Positions 23,601-36,759 of a DNA stretch of 64,000 nt are shown piece after piece. The stretch comes from Ophioceras dolichostomum (lineage: Eukaryota; Ascomycota; Sordariomycetes; Magnaporthales; Ophioceraceae): contig PYST01000037.1 in assembly GCA_003049485.1 (NCBI GenBank), positions 62,001 to 126,000 on the forward strand. Reading direction: 5' to 3'. Both the position numbers and the translations under genes were made by a program. The first letter of the stretch is position 1. Every line of letters begins with the position of its first letter. Under the pieces are notes generated by a model. That model worked only from the letters and a program-made list of their open reading frames with translations. It was not told the DNA's origin and searched no databases.

Positions 23601-26600
23601 CACTCACTGGAAAGGGGGGGTAACACGACATTTGTGACGGGACAAGGGTTCGTCCACTGAAAACAGAGCTCGTTGGAACGATACGAGAGAACTTCTGCTT
23701 TCTGCGTGTGTTTCTCTTGCTTTTCTCCAACGGGATTGCGGGATGCAGGATAGGCAGAATCTGGAGAAAGAAGACCACAGAAAGAATTTTTCAAAGAAGA
23801 GGGCCGAGCTTAATGTTTAGCCCGATTTGGAACATCTTGACAGCCATCATCCATCTTATCCCTTACTTCCCTGGAAAGCACATCTCTCTCGGTCTCTCTC
23901 CATCTCCATCTCCGCTGGCTTGTACAGTACGTGGCCACTATAACAATGTTCTCGTGACCCTGCAAACACTTAATAGAGCCCACCAGAGAAGCATTCGCTT
24001 GTCCATTCGCTTTCGATCTTTTTGGGCCTGGCGATGTGAGAACCCACAAAGAGAGGCCAGGTCAAGGTCGCCCTCATCTTCCAGTTCCCATGTGCTTCTT
24101 ACCTGACTGACTGGACGGAAAGCCCAGGCCTCTGACACTTTTCTCTCTTGTCGCCCCACGCCATCCGGTGGGCTGGAAGCGACCTCGAAGGGAAGGAATG
24201 GACATGGACGGGGAGGGGACCATTGGACCACGGACGTATCCCACAGGAAAAGAAAATTGGGAAAAGGGAGCCAGGAAATGCCCCCAGTCAAGTCCAGGGT
24301 TCATGGATGGAGCCAAGAGGACTGTCGTTCTTTTGATGTTTTGGCCTCCGCGCCGGTTGTAATTCCCGCTCGTTAGCTTTCTTTCTTTCTTCTTTTTTTT
24401 GTGTCTCGTTGGTCCGTTGTTCTCCCTTCTTGCACAAACAAGCGCGAGAACAAGAAACGAACGAAGGGATGGGAAATAATAATCGCCGCCGCGGACGCGG
24501 CTCGGGGAGTTTGATGGGATGTGGAATGATGGGACGGTTGGCGCAGTCCCCTCGACCATCTCAATTTCGGGCTCAAATGAATAAGGGGTCCCAGTGGCTT
24601 GCTTTCTCGAGAGTGAGGGGTAACCACCTATCAAAAGAGGGGCGGCCGTTTTTTCGTCACATCTTCTGGGTGGTCAAGGTCTCTTGGAGCCTAGCCCCAG
24701 CCTGAGGGCTGGCAGCCGACTGGACAGCACAAGCACTTCAACTGACAGCGGTTTGTTATTCATACAGCCGCACGTTTCGGCTCGCTCGGTGCCGCAGTGC
24801 TGCTTAGTGCTTTGAAAGGTCTCTTCGTGTCCTGCCTGTGTGGAGGGACAAAAAAGATATGCTGTGCCGGACTGCGCTGTCTTTTTTCTGTCGTCCGACA
24901 CGAAAGATGTCCCCATCCCACCAAAAAGAGATCCCACATCGGGGTTTCCCTCCCTCCCTCACTCCTTCTCATCATCTCTGATCTCGTGCAACCCCGCCCT
25001 TCCAGGAGTGAGATTTTCTGGAGGCGTATTTTTGGCGAGTGATGGCTGGAATGAATCGTCGGGTCCAGCGTCCGTGGAAGCCGTCCGTCCATTGACCGAT
25101 CTCATCATCGCACGAACTGCGGCACGCGTGGCCCAGCGCTCCATCCGCAAGTTCCAGTTTGTTCCAGTTCCAAGAACTGAAGGGGCAAGAAAGGCGGAAG
25201 AGAGAAAGAGAGAAAAAGAAGAAGAAAAAATCAAGCGGTAGCAGCACCACTGTCACCACCACGTCGCCTCCCATCCATTCATCATCATCTCTTGGTTCTT
25301 GAAAGAAGCAGAGAGGAGGGGTCCCCCCATTCCGTTTCGCACGGCCCCTGAATTCTGCTTGACGATCCCTGCAAGCACACAGGCACACAGGAACCCATTA
25401 CAAATTGGCCCGGGGTTGTGGTGGTAATGCTTGACCCGATGCATCTTGCACACTGCATTAGCCAGTCGGGGTGCAGGACAGATGAGAAGACCACCAGCTG
25501 AGAGTGATGAAAAGAAAGGGGGACCCCCATGTCCTCTTCCCCAACTTGTCGATAAGTAATGGCCCATTACGGCCGGGGCTATGCCTGTTTCGGGAGTCTT
25601 CCCTGAAGATCCCCATTGCAGGATTTTGGTCTTCTTGCCTTTGCTTTCGACGAAGGTCTCGATGTCGACGGGTCCCAACGATGATGCTACGGTCGTGGAA
25701 ATATGTTCGGTTACGGAGTCGTATTCTGGATAAGCTTGACATGCTCCCGTCATTGACAGCAGTACGACGTGGTAAATACTTCGGCAGGCAGTTATAAAAA
25801 CACAAACTATCTCTTCTTGTCGATGAGGAAGACGCGTTAGATACATGCGTTGTTGTACGGAAAAACAAGGTGCACGCAAGCCTTCCTCTTCTTTTGCAGA
25901 CGAAATTGGACTCCGGCTGCACTTATGTTGCCGACGTTTCTCATTCGACGTTTCATGTCCATCACACCAGGCTGGAACTAATAAGGTTTAGTGCTAGCTA
26001 GGCTCACTTCTTGGTGAAAGCCTCCCTTCCCTGTCCCGAGAAACCCCTGTCTAGTGCAAGTTCACAACACGGGCCATTTCAACGCCTTTTTTCGTCCTCG
26101 CCACTTCTTGTGCCTCGCTCTGACTATACTGTGGTATGGACCAATTATTATTCACGCTGGCCTGACTTCTTGATCTTGGAAAGGAATAGGTTAGCCTCAA
26201 AAAAAAAAAAAAGATGGAGCATGTTTGTGCTCGTGTCTCGGCCATTTGCTGTTTCGTTGGGACTAGTGACTGCGAGGAGACGAGCCAGGAAGAAGAAGCG
26301 AAGAAAACGGCCTGGAGATGAGCAAGATCGTCTGCACGCAACCTTGATTTCCTCGGCCCCGGCCGGCTACCGGCTGGAGGAACTCGCACTTCATCAGTCA
26401 GTGGGACGGACATGGCAGTGTGGTGTGTGCAGCCGTGGCGCATGGACCAATACTGTGTATTTTGTGTGTTGATCTCGCATCACAACTCTCGCCTCTCGAG
26501 TCTGATCATGATGACCCCTAATTTTGTGCCGTGTAATCCAGTTGAGTCTTCTCGAGTCCCCTATTATGTCGAGGTCGGGTCTGTTTACTGCTGGGCATCG

Positions 26601-29505
26601 AGGAATACGACGTCGACGACCACTAGCCGCAAGATGACATGTCTCTGAACCCCTCTACGCTGCATGTGCATAGGCCGAACTTTGTCCACACGGATTACAA
26701 CGTACAATATGAGGACCAACAAGCAAGACATTGATGAGAACCGCAGCACAGCATAGCACAGCACCGCACAAAGCATGTCCAACCCTGGGCGGCTTCCAAA
26801 ACGCTGGCTTCACTGGAGACTGGCTGGCTGACAGGAGCCCTCAACATGCCTGGCTGCCCAAGCTTTTGGGCCGGTACTTGCCAACCTATCAACCCAACTC
26901 TGGTGTGCCAATGCCATCCCTCTGTCAAGCTAGGACTCTCCAAAGGGCCGCCCACCCTTGCCAGATCCTTTCAAATCCATTATCACCACCCATTCACCAC
27001 CCGTACCTGGCGACGCTGCACGCTGCACGGGCTACTAGTTTCTCGGCCTGCAGCTGTACCGCGTTCGCTGGTCGTGTCATGGGTCGTGGGTCGTAGGGTC
27101 CCCACGTTCGGTCCCATTCCAGCAACGCCCAGAGAATCCAGATACAACCGTATGCAACGCAGCACTTTGCAGCAGGGGTCCGTTGAATGAAGAGAGAGAG
27201 AGTCGGAGAGAGTCGTGGTGGTGGACACTCGCTTCCTTGGGAAGCCGCCGGCTCGATCTTTTCTGTGGACCTCCCGAGCCTGCCAGAATTCAGAATGGGA
27301 CATGGGATGGGACCCAAATTCACCAAGGAGCAGAGCAGAGTGATGGGACGCAACCTAATAATTGGGTCAGGGCCACCCCAGTTTTATTTTCTCAGTGTCA
27401 TTGAGATTTGAGAACGGTCGAACCTCTCGTTATTGAGATTTTTCGCCCATTGACGCGAGCGTCCTCGCTCTGGAGCTTGCTTCCTCTTCTTCTTTTGTAT
27501 TCTTTTCAAAGTCAGATTTGGTCCAAGGAGTGAATTGAGTTGAGGTATTCAACTCGTCACTGTGCCCTTTCCTGTACTGTCGTGTCCCATATTCAACTTC
27601 CCCCGGATCGGTTTTGTCAGGGCCGGTATCGCTGGACTTGCTTTCTTCCCCGAGTCGAGAATCCGAATCCGAACCGACGACAACCCTCGACGCCAATTCC
27701 TGTGCCTGCCTGACCGAGGTCGACTTGAGAGAGATCACGGTGACCCACGAAAGAGGAGGGGATTTCCCAGTGACGACCGAAATCGCAAAAAGACCACTCA
27801 TTCACGCTGCTTCGACAAGCTTCACAACTGCCATCGTGGTCCCTGGAATCCCCAGGAAACCAGGGACAACCGCAACGGTTATTGCCTCGTCCGAGCCCTC
27901 GCAGCGCCGTTTTGACACGTCCATTCTAGAGGGTCTCCCGGTCCCCGGAGCCTAGAACAGAATTTGACCTCAGGAACACTTTCTGTCGGAGCAATTGCAC
28001 TTTTTCCTGTGCACATGCGCGGACCTCTGTCTCTGTCTCTCATTTGCACTTGAGCGGAGCTGTTGCAGTTGTTGCAGTTGACGCCACATCGACACACCTG
28101 ACCACAACGGCCGGAAGTTCTCGACATATCTCAGCTTCACAGAGAGGCTCAGTGGGTTGAAAATACGCACTTTCTGAAGCATAGCTCCGTGCCGCACCCG
28201 CACGTCATCTCGACGCCTTAAAACCGACCGCTGGATAGAGAAGAAGCTTCTCTGATGGTGTGAAGCAAGCAACCACCACCACCACCGCCCGCCCCCGACA
28301 CTGACCCCGACCCCATCGAAAACGCTATAACACAAAAAAATAAGAATAAGCCCAAAACCCCCCCGGAAACTCCTCCACTTTCCAAGATCGGACCAGACGA
28401 ATTGGAGACCTCGTGGCTGTTTTTTGTTGCTGTGCGCTTTGGGACTTGATAGGTAAGAAACCTGGAATTTCATTGATATTCGCTCCCCTATTATGACTGA
28501 GTTCGTAAATTGCCCGGTGGTCGATTGCCGAACTCAGTCGTCAGCCAGCCTTAACTGTGGGCGTTATTGTGCAGGGAGCTCTTCCTGGTTGACGTTTGGA
28601 GAGGGGGGGCCTCGGGGGTGTGGAAAAGGGGGGAAAGGGGAATTAACATGAACTTGAACGTTTCTGGTCTTGGGGAGTCCATGCTAATAATGCCCATTGG
28701 CGTATCGTATCACACAACACACAGCACACAGTGCACACCACATCAAATCATTCGTTGTTCGAGCGAGGCCTCTTGCTTCTTTTTTCTGCATCTTCTTTAT
28801 CTTTCTTTTTCTAAATATTTTCTTGGCTGGTTCCTCAGCAACAACGGCGGAAAACCGTTGTGACCGGGCTGACAAGCTGGCAAACTAGCGAAAGCTGGCA
28901 GGTACGTACGTCACACGCTATAGTCTTTGGTTTGGCTTGGCCGACTAGGTACCTTGGGTGTACCTAAGTGTTGATCGACCTGATAACGGGAGGCAAGGAG
29001 GTCTAGGGGCAACGCCGACAACGCCGACACTCACGCTAACAACAGTCAAGGCTCGGACAGGGTCCCTCGGGTCTCACTTCTCTTCACGCTTGTGGTGACG
29101 ATTTGGGGATTTGCGGGTGTGGAGTGAGAGTGAGAGCTTGTCTTCGTCTCACCTCCCCTTCTCCCCTGACAGGGATCACCGTTGAACAACGGCGCGCTTT
29201 GATCCCCAGAGGCTTCTTCTGATCGCCCAAGGCTATCTGTTCCCCAAACCGCCAGCCAACCGCCGGCAGGTCATTTGGTTTCTGTCGCAGGTCACCAATA
29301 CCTACTACAGCGCTTGCGTCTGTGGCCACGACTTGTCATTCACTCACTCTGCCCGCAACCCTCCGTCGCTGGACGCATTCTGCTTTTTGATCACCTACTT
29401 TCGCCTTGCAAAATCATCATGATATAAGGCCTTTCCGGAGCTCCTTGTGATCGGACCGGAGAAGGAACGGGCGACGTTCCTGAGAGAGAAAGAGAAGAGA
29501 TTCCA
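20695..29505. other. 8.8-kb region without a recognised gene
   Basis: No convincing coding gene, transposase, reverse transcriptase or RNA gene is seen. Open frames reach 186-208 codons on the minus strand (24074-24634, 25253-25879) but have no motifs, low-quality composition and no plausible exon partners. The right end should hold the promoter and 5' leader of the ApsA-type gene. Simple repeats of GTCT/ATCT occur at 21261-21287 and CTAC at 21823-21834. The region could hide a long 5' UTR, non-coding transcripts or a decayed gene. Confidence 0.5.
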
Positions 29506-32500
29506 ATGGGTTCACTCGCAAACGGGGACGAGGAGCCCGGAGCCATGGCCGCCGTATGGGAGACTGAGGACGAGTCGGTCGTGCGGGCCGCGGCCATGCT
29601 ACCCACACCGGCAGACACCCCATACAGAACGCCATCGCGCAGCTCGAGGAAGTCCCGTCGGTCGGTCACCCCGCCGGCGCTGAATCCCACGCCCCCGCCC
29701 CTCCCTGGTGAGAAGACGGAGAAGAGCTCCAAGCGGTCGTCCAGAGACATGGCCACCGACGAGTCCATCAGCATCCTCGACCCGCGTCGCTTCACCCCGA
29801 CGCTGCACGCGAACCTGGTTTCCGAGATCTTGGCCCTCCGGCGCGACCAGGAGGAGAAGATCAAGATCATCGAGAGTCTCGAGACCTCGCTGCACACCAC
29901 GAGGGAGGAGCACGAAACACTGCAGAGCACGCTGCAGAGTACCGCCAAGGAAGGTCGGTCTCTGAAGCGCCAGCTGGCCCTGCTGGAAGGCGGCACGTCG
30001 TCGGCGCTCGGCGAGCTGGCCAGAGAGCGCGACGAGGCGATCGAGACCGCGGCGGACGCGAAGAAGCGGCTCGAAGCCAGCCAGAAGAAGCTGCGCAGTC
30101 AGGAAGATGACTCGCAGCGCGTCCACGACATGTGGGCGTCCGAGAAGGACGGTTGGGAGGAGGAGCGGCGCAAGTACGAACGCAAAGTGCACGTGGCCGA
30201 GAGCCGGCTCAAGATGCTCCTCGACGAGGTCGAGGCCTTCCAACTGCAGCAGCAGCAGCAGGAGGCGCTGGCAGCCCAGGCCCAGAACGAGGCCGAAGAC
30301 CAGGCCGGAAACAAGGACAACGACGCGGCCAGCGTGAGGACGATGAGCATCACCAACAGCATCCGATTCTCCCTGATGAACGGGCCTGGCGGCGGTGGGA
30401 TGGGCCGCGTGAACGGCGGCGGCCACTCGCTCGCGGACGAGCTCAACTTCGACGGCGACGATGATTATGAGACCGACAACGGCCGTGGGCGCGACAGCGT
30501 CATGTCGAACCACGTCCCGATGCAGCAACAAGCGCCACACAGACGCAACGCCAGCCGCGACAGTCTCATGTCGCTCCGGACTCACCGTCGCAACCAGAGC
30601 AACGAGAGTTTGATGCGTCCTGGCAGCGTGGCGCGGGGTCGTCTCATGAACGCCGCTGTTCTGGAGCGACTGGAGCGACTGGAAGACGTCGCCATCGAGG
30701 AGGACGAAGAGGGCCTGAAGCCTTACTTCCCGCCATCACCGCCCAAACCCAAGTATCATGCCAGAAACAGCCGCCCGTATACGTACACAGACTCAGGCGT
30801 GCAGTTCTCGCCGCCTCCTTCCCCGAAGCTGCAGGCGACAAAGCCGACCAAGCCCGTCGAGCCTGTCGAGCCCGTCCCAGAGTCGGTGGTGTCACCACCA
30901 CCAATCCCGGCCAGGGCGGCCATGAGGACCCCTGAGCCGGTCGACATTCCGCCTCGCGAGCAAGAGGTGGAGGCCAACCAGCGCCGGAAGCGCATCCACA
31001 TCGCCCGGCCGCTGACCATCGCGTCGGTGGTGAACCACAACGTGATGGTCTCGGCCTCGTCCCAGACGGTCGAGCCGCTCAGCCCTCCCAGGACGCCCAA
31101 ATCTCCCCAAAAGGAGGAGCTCCCTCTGCCGCCACAGATCGTCGTGGTCCAGAAGCCCACGCCCGTGATGGTGTCATCATCAACACAGACGGACCCACCT
31201 CCTCCGCCAGTTCTGTCGCCGGCGCTCCAGCTCCCTCCCCTGCCACATATGATGCAAATCCCCAGCATCAGCATCCACCCCCCGACCAGCCGTCCGTCCA
31301 CCCCTCGAGAGCCGCGTCTCCCGCAGCTCTTCAAGGACTTCGGCTGCCAGGTGTCGCTGATATCCGCGCCAGTCGCGGTCGCGACGGCGTCGGTGCAGAC
31401 GGAGGAGATCCGCGTCGACAAACGGCTGGACAGGCTCCCTCTGCACCTGCACCCTTCGTCCATCACCTCGCGGCCCGGCTCGCCAGCCGTGCCCGAGGCG
31501 AGGACGAAGCCGCAAGCCTCTTCCTCCACGGCTGGTGAGGACGACTCGCAATTCGCGCCGGGCAGCCTGCCGCCTCGGAATCCGCGGAGGCTCACGTCTA
31601 AGAGAAGCCTCTCGGACATGGCGACGGCGTCCGCTGTCGGTGGAGCTGGTGGTGCTGCCACCTCGGCGGTGTCCCTGGCGGCGTCCCTGGATGATGAGAC
31701 CCATGACGCTTACCCAGGCAACAACGACGACGGCCCTCTGTCGAGCCACAAGGCGCCCATCAGACGTCCCCACCGGATCAGCAGCCTCTTCGCCGGCTTT
31801 GACGGCGGTAGCTCGGACGAGGCCGATGAGTTCGCCGATGGCGATCTCAGCGACGCCGAGTACCGCACCGCGCTATCGGCGCCACGACCCAAGTCAGGCG
31901 CTCCTATCTCTGCCAAGGCTGCAGGCAAGCGGGTATCCAACAACCCCCTTTCGTCTTCTTCCGCGACGGGTACGGGCTCGGAGGCGCCTGCCCCACCACC
32001 CAAGCCGACGTCTGGACGGAGCATGGTGCGGTCTATGGGCGCCACGGAGACGTACAGCAAGTTCAGCCTCCCTGCCGAGGGGCGTGAGAAGGGCGACTTG
32101 CCTGGCGTCGGAGTCGGCATCGGCCTCGGCAGCAGCGGCATCACGACCACCACCATCACCGCCGGCGGACGCAGATCTTCCGTCTTGCCCACCAGCGGCG
32201 TGGCGGGTGGTAGTTCGCGGGCGTCCACCGCCCTCGACAAGGACAAGCTCCCCCCGCTCGGCCACCACCGGTCCAGCGGGATGCGCAGGGCAGCCATCAT
32301 CCAGAGCGGCATCGCGTCGCACCAGGGCCGCGCCCGCAGCCCCAGCCTGCCGCAGGACCCGCGCGACCCGCCCTTCCCCATCCCGACGCGCGCCAGCTCT
32401 CGGCGCCCTGTCATGGCGACGGCCAGCGCGCCCAGCGACGGCCAGCGCAGCCCGACGCGGCGCTACTCCGGCCGCAGCGGCCACTCGCGCGCCAACAGCA

Positions 32501-34677
32501 TCCGCAAGGTGCGGTCGGCCGCCGCCCTGCCGCGCGGCCACCCGCGCTACCGCGGCCGGCAGAACAGCCGGTCCCCGCCGCCGCCGTTCTCGCCCTCGAC
32601 AGAGGCGCCTGAGAGCCCTGGTTTGCCTCCGCTGCCACATAATGACATCACGACGCCGCGAAACGGTGGCAATAACGGCAACGGCAATTATGGATATGCG
32701 TACCATGCGAGCAACAGCAACCGATACTCCGGATATGGAGGCGGCAACAACAAGCGGGTATCCTACCACCAAAGCCATCCGTCCGCCGACACGGAGAGCG
32801 CGAGCGCGGCGGGAGGGTTCGCGTCGTCTTCTGTGAACGGCGGAGGAGGCGGGAACGGCAATCCTACCGTCAACGGACCTTCCGCCACGCAGCAGCAGCA
32901 GGCTACGGGCGTGGTCGACGCCATCGCGCAAACTATGGTCGGCGAGTGGATGTTCAAGTACGTGCGTAGGCGCAAGTCGTTCGGCGTCGGCGACGGGGGC
33001 GGCGGCGTCGGCGGCGGCGGCAGGGACGACAGCAGCAACGACAGGCACAAGCGGTGGGTGTGGCTCGCCCCGTACGAGAGGGCCATTTTGTGGAGCAGCA
33101 AGCAGCCTGTTTCGAGCAGTGCGCTGATTGGGAAGTCGGGGAGGAAATGTGAGTTTTTTTTTCCCTTTGCACTTGCCTTGACTTGCCGCACCGCACCGCA
33201 CTTCTTTTCCCATCTTGCGAGAGCGATTTCGGTTCCAATCCATCCATCCATCATCCGTCCATGCTAACAAATAACAACTATCAAAAAAGTGACCATCCAA
33301 TCCGTTCTCGACGTCAAGGACGACAACCCGCCACCCAAAGGCGCCGCCTCCCAGGTGTTCAACAGGTCGATCCTGATCCTGACCCCGCAGCGCGCGCTCA
33401 AGTTCACGGCCACCAGCAGCGACCGCCACTACCTCTGGTTGACGGCGCTCTCGTTCCTCGCGCACTCGTCGCAGGCCGTCCCCGAGATCCTGGCCGCGCC
33501 CCCTCCGCTCCCGTCCGGGCCTGCGAGCAAATTATCGTCGGCCCTCCCCGATTTCGAGCTGTCGCAACAGCAGCAGGCGAAGCCGCGCCGGCCTGGCATT
33601 AGGGACTCGATACGCCTGGCGAAGGGCAAGACTTCTTTTGGGGGTGGTGGTGGTGGTGGAGGTGGAGGATCATCCCGTGGGCAGATGAGCGTTGCGAGCT
33701 CGACGCAGACGGATGCGCCGAGTTTGCCGAGTATACCTAGCTATCACCAGACTCGCATCACCGCCGCCAACAGAGGTGCTACTGGTGGCGGCGGCGGCAG
33801 GGCGGAGTCGGTCGTTTCGTCCTCGGCGGCGACGACCTCGCACGTCGGAAGCGGTGGCGCCGGCGGCGGTAGTGGTGGTGGACCAAGAAGCCACCCGTCG
33901 TCGTCGCTGCACACGCGCGACTTCAGCCGCGAGGCGGCCGAGCCCCCTTTCATCCCGCGCTTCCACGACCGCGGCTCCGTGATGGAGCGCGCTAACAACG
34001 TCGTCGTCCACGGCCGCAAGCGGAGCAACACGGGCGGACACGTGCCACCGCCGCTGTCGTTCCGCGGGTTCTCTGGGCCCATTGGCGGTGTGGGTGGTGG
34101 TGGTGGTGGTGGTAGTGCCCCGAGCGCTGCTAGCAGTGGTGGTGGTGGTGGTGGAGGGTATCATCACCACGGCAGCACGAACAGCACCGCCGGCGCGAGC
34201 ATCGACACGACGGGCTCGTCGGGCATATTCGCGTCGCAGGCTTCGTCTAGCAATTGGGGCGGGAGCAGCAGCGTGGGACATCACAACAACAACTATAATC
34301 AAGGTGTAGGAGGAGGGTACGGAGGGGGAGGGTTCGCGTCGCAGCGCACGTCTGAGGCCAGCTCGAGGCCGAGCGGGGCGGTGATGAGCAATTTCTTTGA
34401 CGCCATCGGCACGGTTCGCATGGAGGCATTTATTTCCCCACTGGCGCACAGCAGCAATACCCGAGGAGGAGGAGGAGGTGAAGGCAGAGGTGGAGGTGGA
34501 GGAGGGGGCTTCTTTGATGAATACCCCGATGAGCAGGAGGAGATGAGGTACAGGGCTAGGAGGAGGAGCAAGGAGCTGAGGAGGAGGGCGAGCAGGTCGA
34601 GGCATAGGGATAGCTATAACTCGAGGGGGACGAGGGAGGAGGATTTCTTTAGGGATGATCCCTTCCGTGGTTTCTAA
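29506..34677 (+). CDS. apsA: ApsA/Num1-type cortical protein (nuclear migration)
   Basis: Two exons: 29506-33148 and 33290-34677, giving 1,676 residues. The N-terminal ~100 residues are Ser/Pro-rich and contain LPTPADTPYRTPSR. A coiled coil (about 103-267) is followed by a long disordered Ser/Pro/Arg-rich region. A PH domain of the Mcp5 type spans about 1146-1280 and is split by the intron: GEWMFKYVRRRKSFG, KRWVWLAPYERAILW, DVKDDNPPPKG, LILTPQRALKFTATSSDRHY. The C-terminal ~390 residues are rich in Gly, Ser and His. In Aspergillus ApsA and yeast Num1, the PH domain binds the plasma membrane and the coiled coil captures dynein, so the protein positions nuclei and spindles; the same role is inferred here. 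Four S/V-T-like QT motifs (Q520, Q561, Q631, Q1354) could bind dynein light chain LC8. Met14, with a better start context (29545), is an alternative start. Confidence 0.9.
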
Positions 34678-35658
34678 GTCATGGATTCTTGGTTGTTTGA
34701 TTTTTTCCCTTCTCCTTTTTCTTTCGGTTTTTTTTTCTGGACCAAGTCTACCTTGGTAGTTTTCGGTCGTCGCTCGTTGCTTTTTTTTTTTTTTTTTTGC
34801 TTTGTTTGTCTTTTCCTTACAACATAGGACTTTGCTTTTGGTCCTGCACTATCTCGTTTGATTTTCTGCCGCTCTGCTCGGTGTTTTCTTGCGTTTAGGG
34901 GTTGTTGGCTTTTCAACTGGGGGTCAAAAGGGGTTCTTGGTATATTTCTCTTGTCTTCTCTTCTCTCTTGTTTTTTGAAAAAGCTGAGGTGATCGGCTGG
35001 GAGGTAGGTGCTGCTGGGTCTGATCATCGTCAGACACAGATCAGCCCTTCTGCCCACACACCCTTGATATCGATTGTTGATTTCTTTTTCTTTTCTTTTC
35101 TCCTTCTCTTCTTCTTTCGGTGGTTGATTGTAAGATCCTTCGAGGACATCCTCATCCCAGTTATGGCCACTTGCTCTAGCCAGCATTACGTGCCCAGATA
35201 TCTACCTATCGCCCAGGTTCGCCCGTCTCAAGGGGCTTTTGTAAAGTATAGTAAATAGTTTGGAGATGTTTTGTGGCAAAGAAAGCTAGATAGTTCTCGT
35301 CTGTAGAGGTGATAGTTCCGCAATGGAAGATTGTCGTCTACATACATTGACGCTGCCTATATTCAACCTGAGTTTTGTGGTGAGAATAGAGAGACGAAGT
35401 AACAGCATTGGCAGGGGCGACGTCGTGAGGAGTGCTGCCCCACCCCCACCAAGCTGACATCAGTCAATTTTTTGGAAGCCGTCAACGATAGCTCTTCTTC
35501 AACTCCTGAACGACTCGGATCGAATAATTAGACCACGTTTCGAGCCAGGACCTCTCATAGAGTCGCGCCTTACCACACCACTCCTGCATCTCGCAGCGGA
35601 CCTACCTGCCAATCCAATCGAAGCACGCCACCATTTTCCCTCCTGCCCAGCAGCCACC
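34678..35658. other. intergenic region apsA-OTU gene
   Basis: T-rich 3' side of the ApsA-type gene, including T runs near 34720-34800, then the OTU promoter. Nothing else is recognised. Confidence 0.6.
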
Positions 35659-36019
35659 ATGGAGACCCTCGAGGAAATGCAAGCGCGACATCGCAAGGAG
35701 TCGAAAGCACTCCAAGGCCGGATCACCAGCAAGAAGAAGGATGCGACTAAGAAGACACGCAAGTTCGTAAACGACGAGTGCGCCAACTTAGAGCGAGATC
35801 TCAAGGAGCGGCACGAGGCCGAACTGAGGGCATTGAATGGGGAGCCTGGAAAAGAAGAAGAAGAGGAAGAAGAAGCACAAGACGACAGCGCCGAAGACCC
35901 AACCAACACTGCTGACCAGAACGGCGCGGACGACACAACCACCAACGAGACGAACGGCATAACCTCTACATTATCAGCGACAACCATAACACCACCATCA
36001 CCACCACCACCACCACCGC

Positions 36020-36059
<40 letters not shown>

Positions 36060-36759
36060 GCCTGGCGGCGGCAAAAAGCGCAACAGACAAAAGGAGCGCC
36101 TAGCCCGCCGAGCAGCTGAGCAAGAAGCAGCCGTCGAAGCGGCCGCGCTCGAGGCCTCGACGATGGTCGACCACCGATCCGCCGAGGCGGCGCACATGGC
36201 CCGCGAGCTGGCCGCGCACTCTCTCGTGGAGAAGGAGATCGCCGCGGACGGACACTGCCTCTTCAGGGCGGTCGCGGACCAGCTCTCGTCGCTCGGCATA
36301 CCCCTCTCTTCATCTACTAACGGCAACGACCCCTATGATGGCCGCCCGGCGTTCCGCATCGTCCGCCGGGCGGCGGCGCGCTACATCGAGGCGCACGGGG
36401 ACGACTTCGCGCCGTTCCTGGAGGAGGAGACGCTCGAGGAGCACGTGCGCAAGATAGCGGACCTGGCCGAGTGGGGAGGGCACATGGAGCTGCTGGCTCT
36501 GGCGAGCACATATGATGTGGAGATATGCGTCGTTGCGGATGGGAGGACTGCTGTGGTTAGGCCTGCGGAGAGGGAGAGGGCTGGGGCTGGAGGAGCCAAG
36601 GATGGTGTTGGTGGTGATGGTGGGGAGCCGGCTGGGAAGATCTGGTTGGCGTATTATAGACATGGGTTTGGGCTGGGGGAGCATTATAATTCGCTGAGGA
36701 AGAAGACGACGGCCACGACGGCCACGACGGCCACGACGACGGACCTGGCGGCGAGTTGA
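35659..36759 (+). CDS. otu2: OTU-domain deubiquitinase (Otu2/OTUD6 type)
   Basis: Single-exon gene of 366 residues. The N-terminal half is charged and helical (METLEEMQARHRKESKALQ), like Otu2 and OTUD6B. An acidic stretch follows, then a Pro run and 14 Gln (121-134) and a Lys/Arg-rich helix. The OTU protease domain covers about 190-350. The catalytic Cys is C200 with D197 in AADGHCLFRAVADQL, and the catalytic His is H342 in GLGEHYNSLR. It cleaves ubiquitin from proteins; in yeast and animals Otu2/OTUD6 acts on ribosomal ubiquitin marks, which is inferred here from the family. A Gly/Glu-rich loop interrupts the domain before the last strands. The tail ends in a Thr-Ala repeat coded by tandem 9-nt units (36711-36740). 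Confidence 0.92.
36019..36060 (+). repeat. CAA repeat coding poly-Gln in the OTU protein
   Basis: Thirteen CAA and one CAG codon follow a CCA/CCG run that codes poly-Pro. An almost pure codon run is prone to length change between strains. Confidence 0.9.

Noticed and set aside
24074..25879. Minus-strand open frames of 186 and 208 codons
   Set aside because: Translations lack motifs and look like translated intergenic sequence; several frames overlap on both strands. Kept only as part of the gene-free interval.
31894..33465. 523-codon antisense open frame under the ApsA-type gene
   Set aside because: Composition is Arg/Ala/Val-rich low complexity, as expected opposite GC-rich Ser/Pro codons. 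The sense strand has the PH domain and coiled coil.
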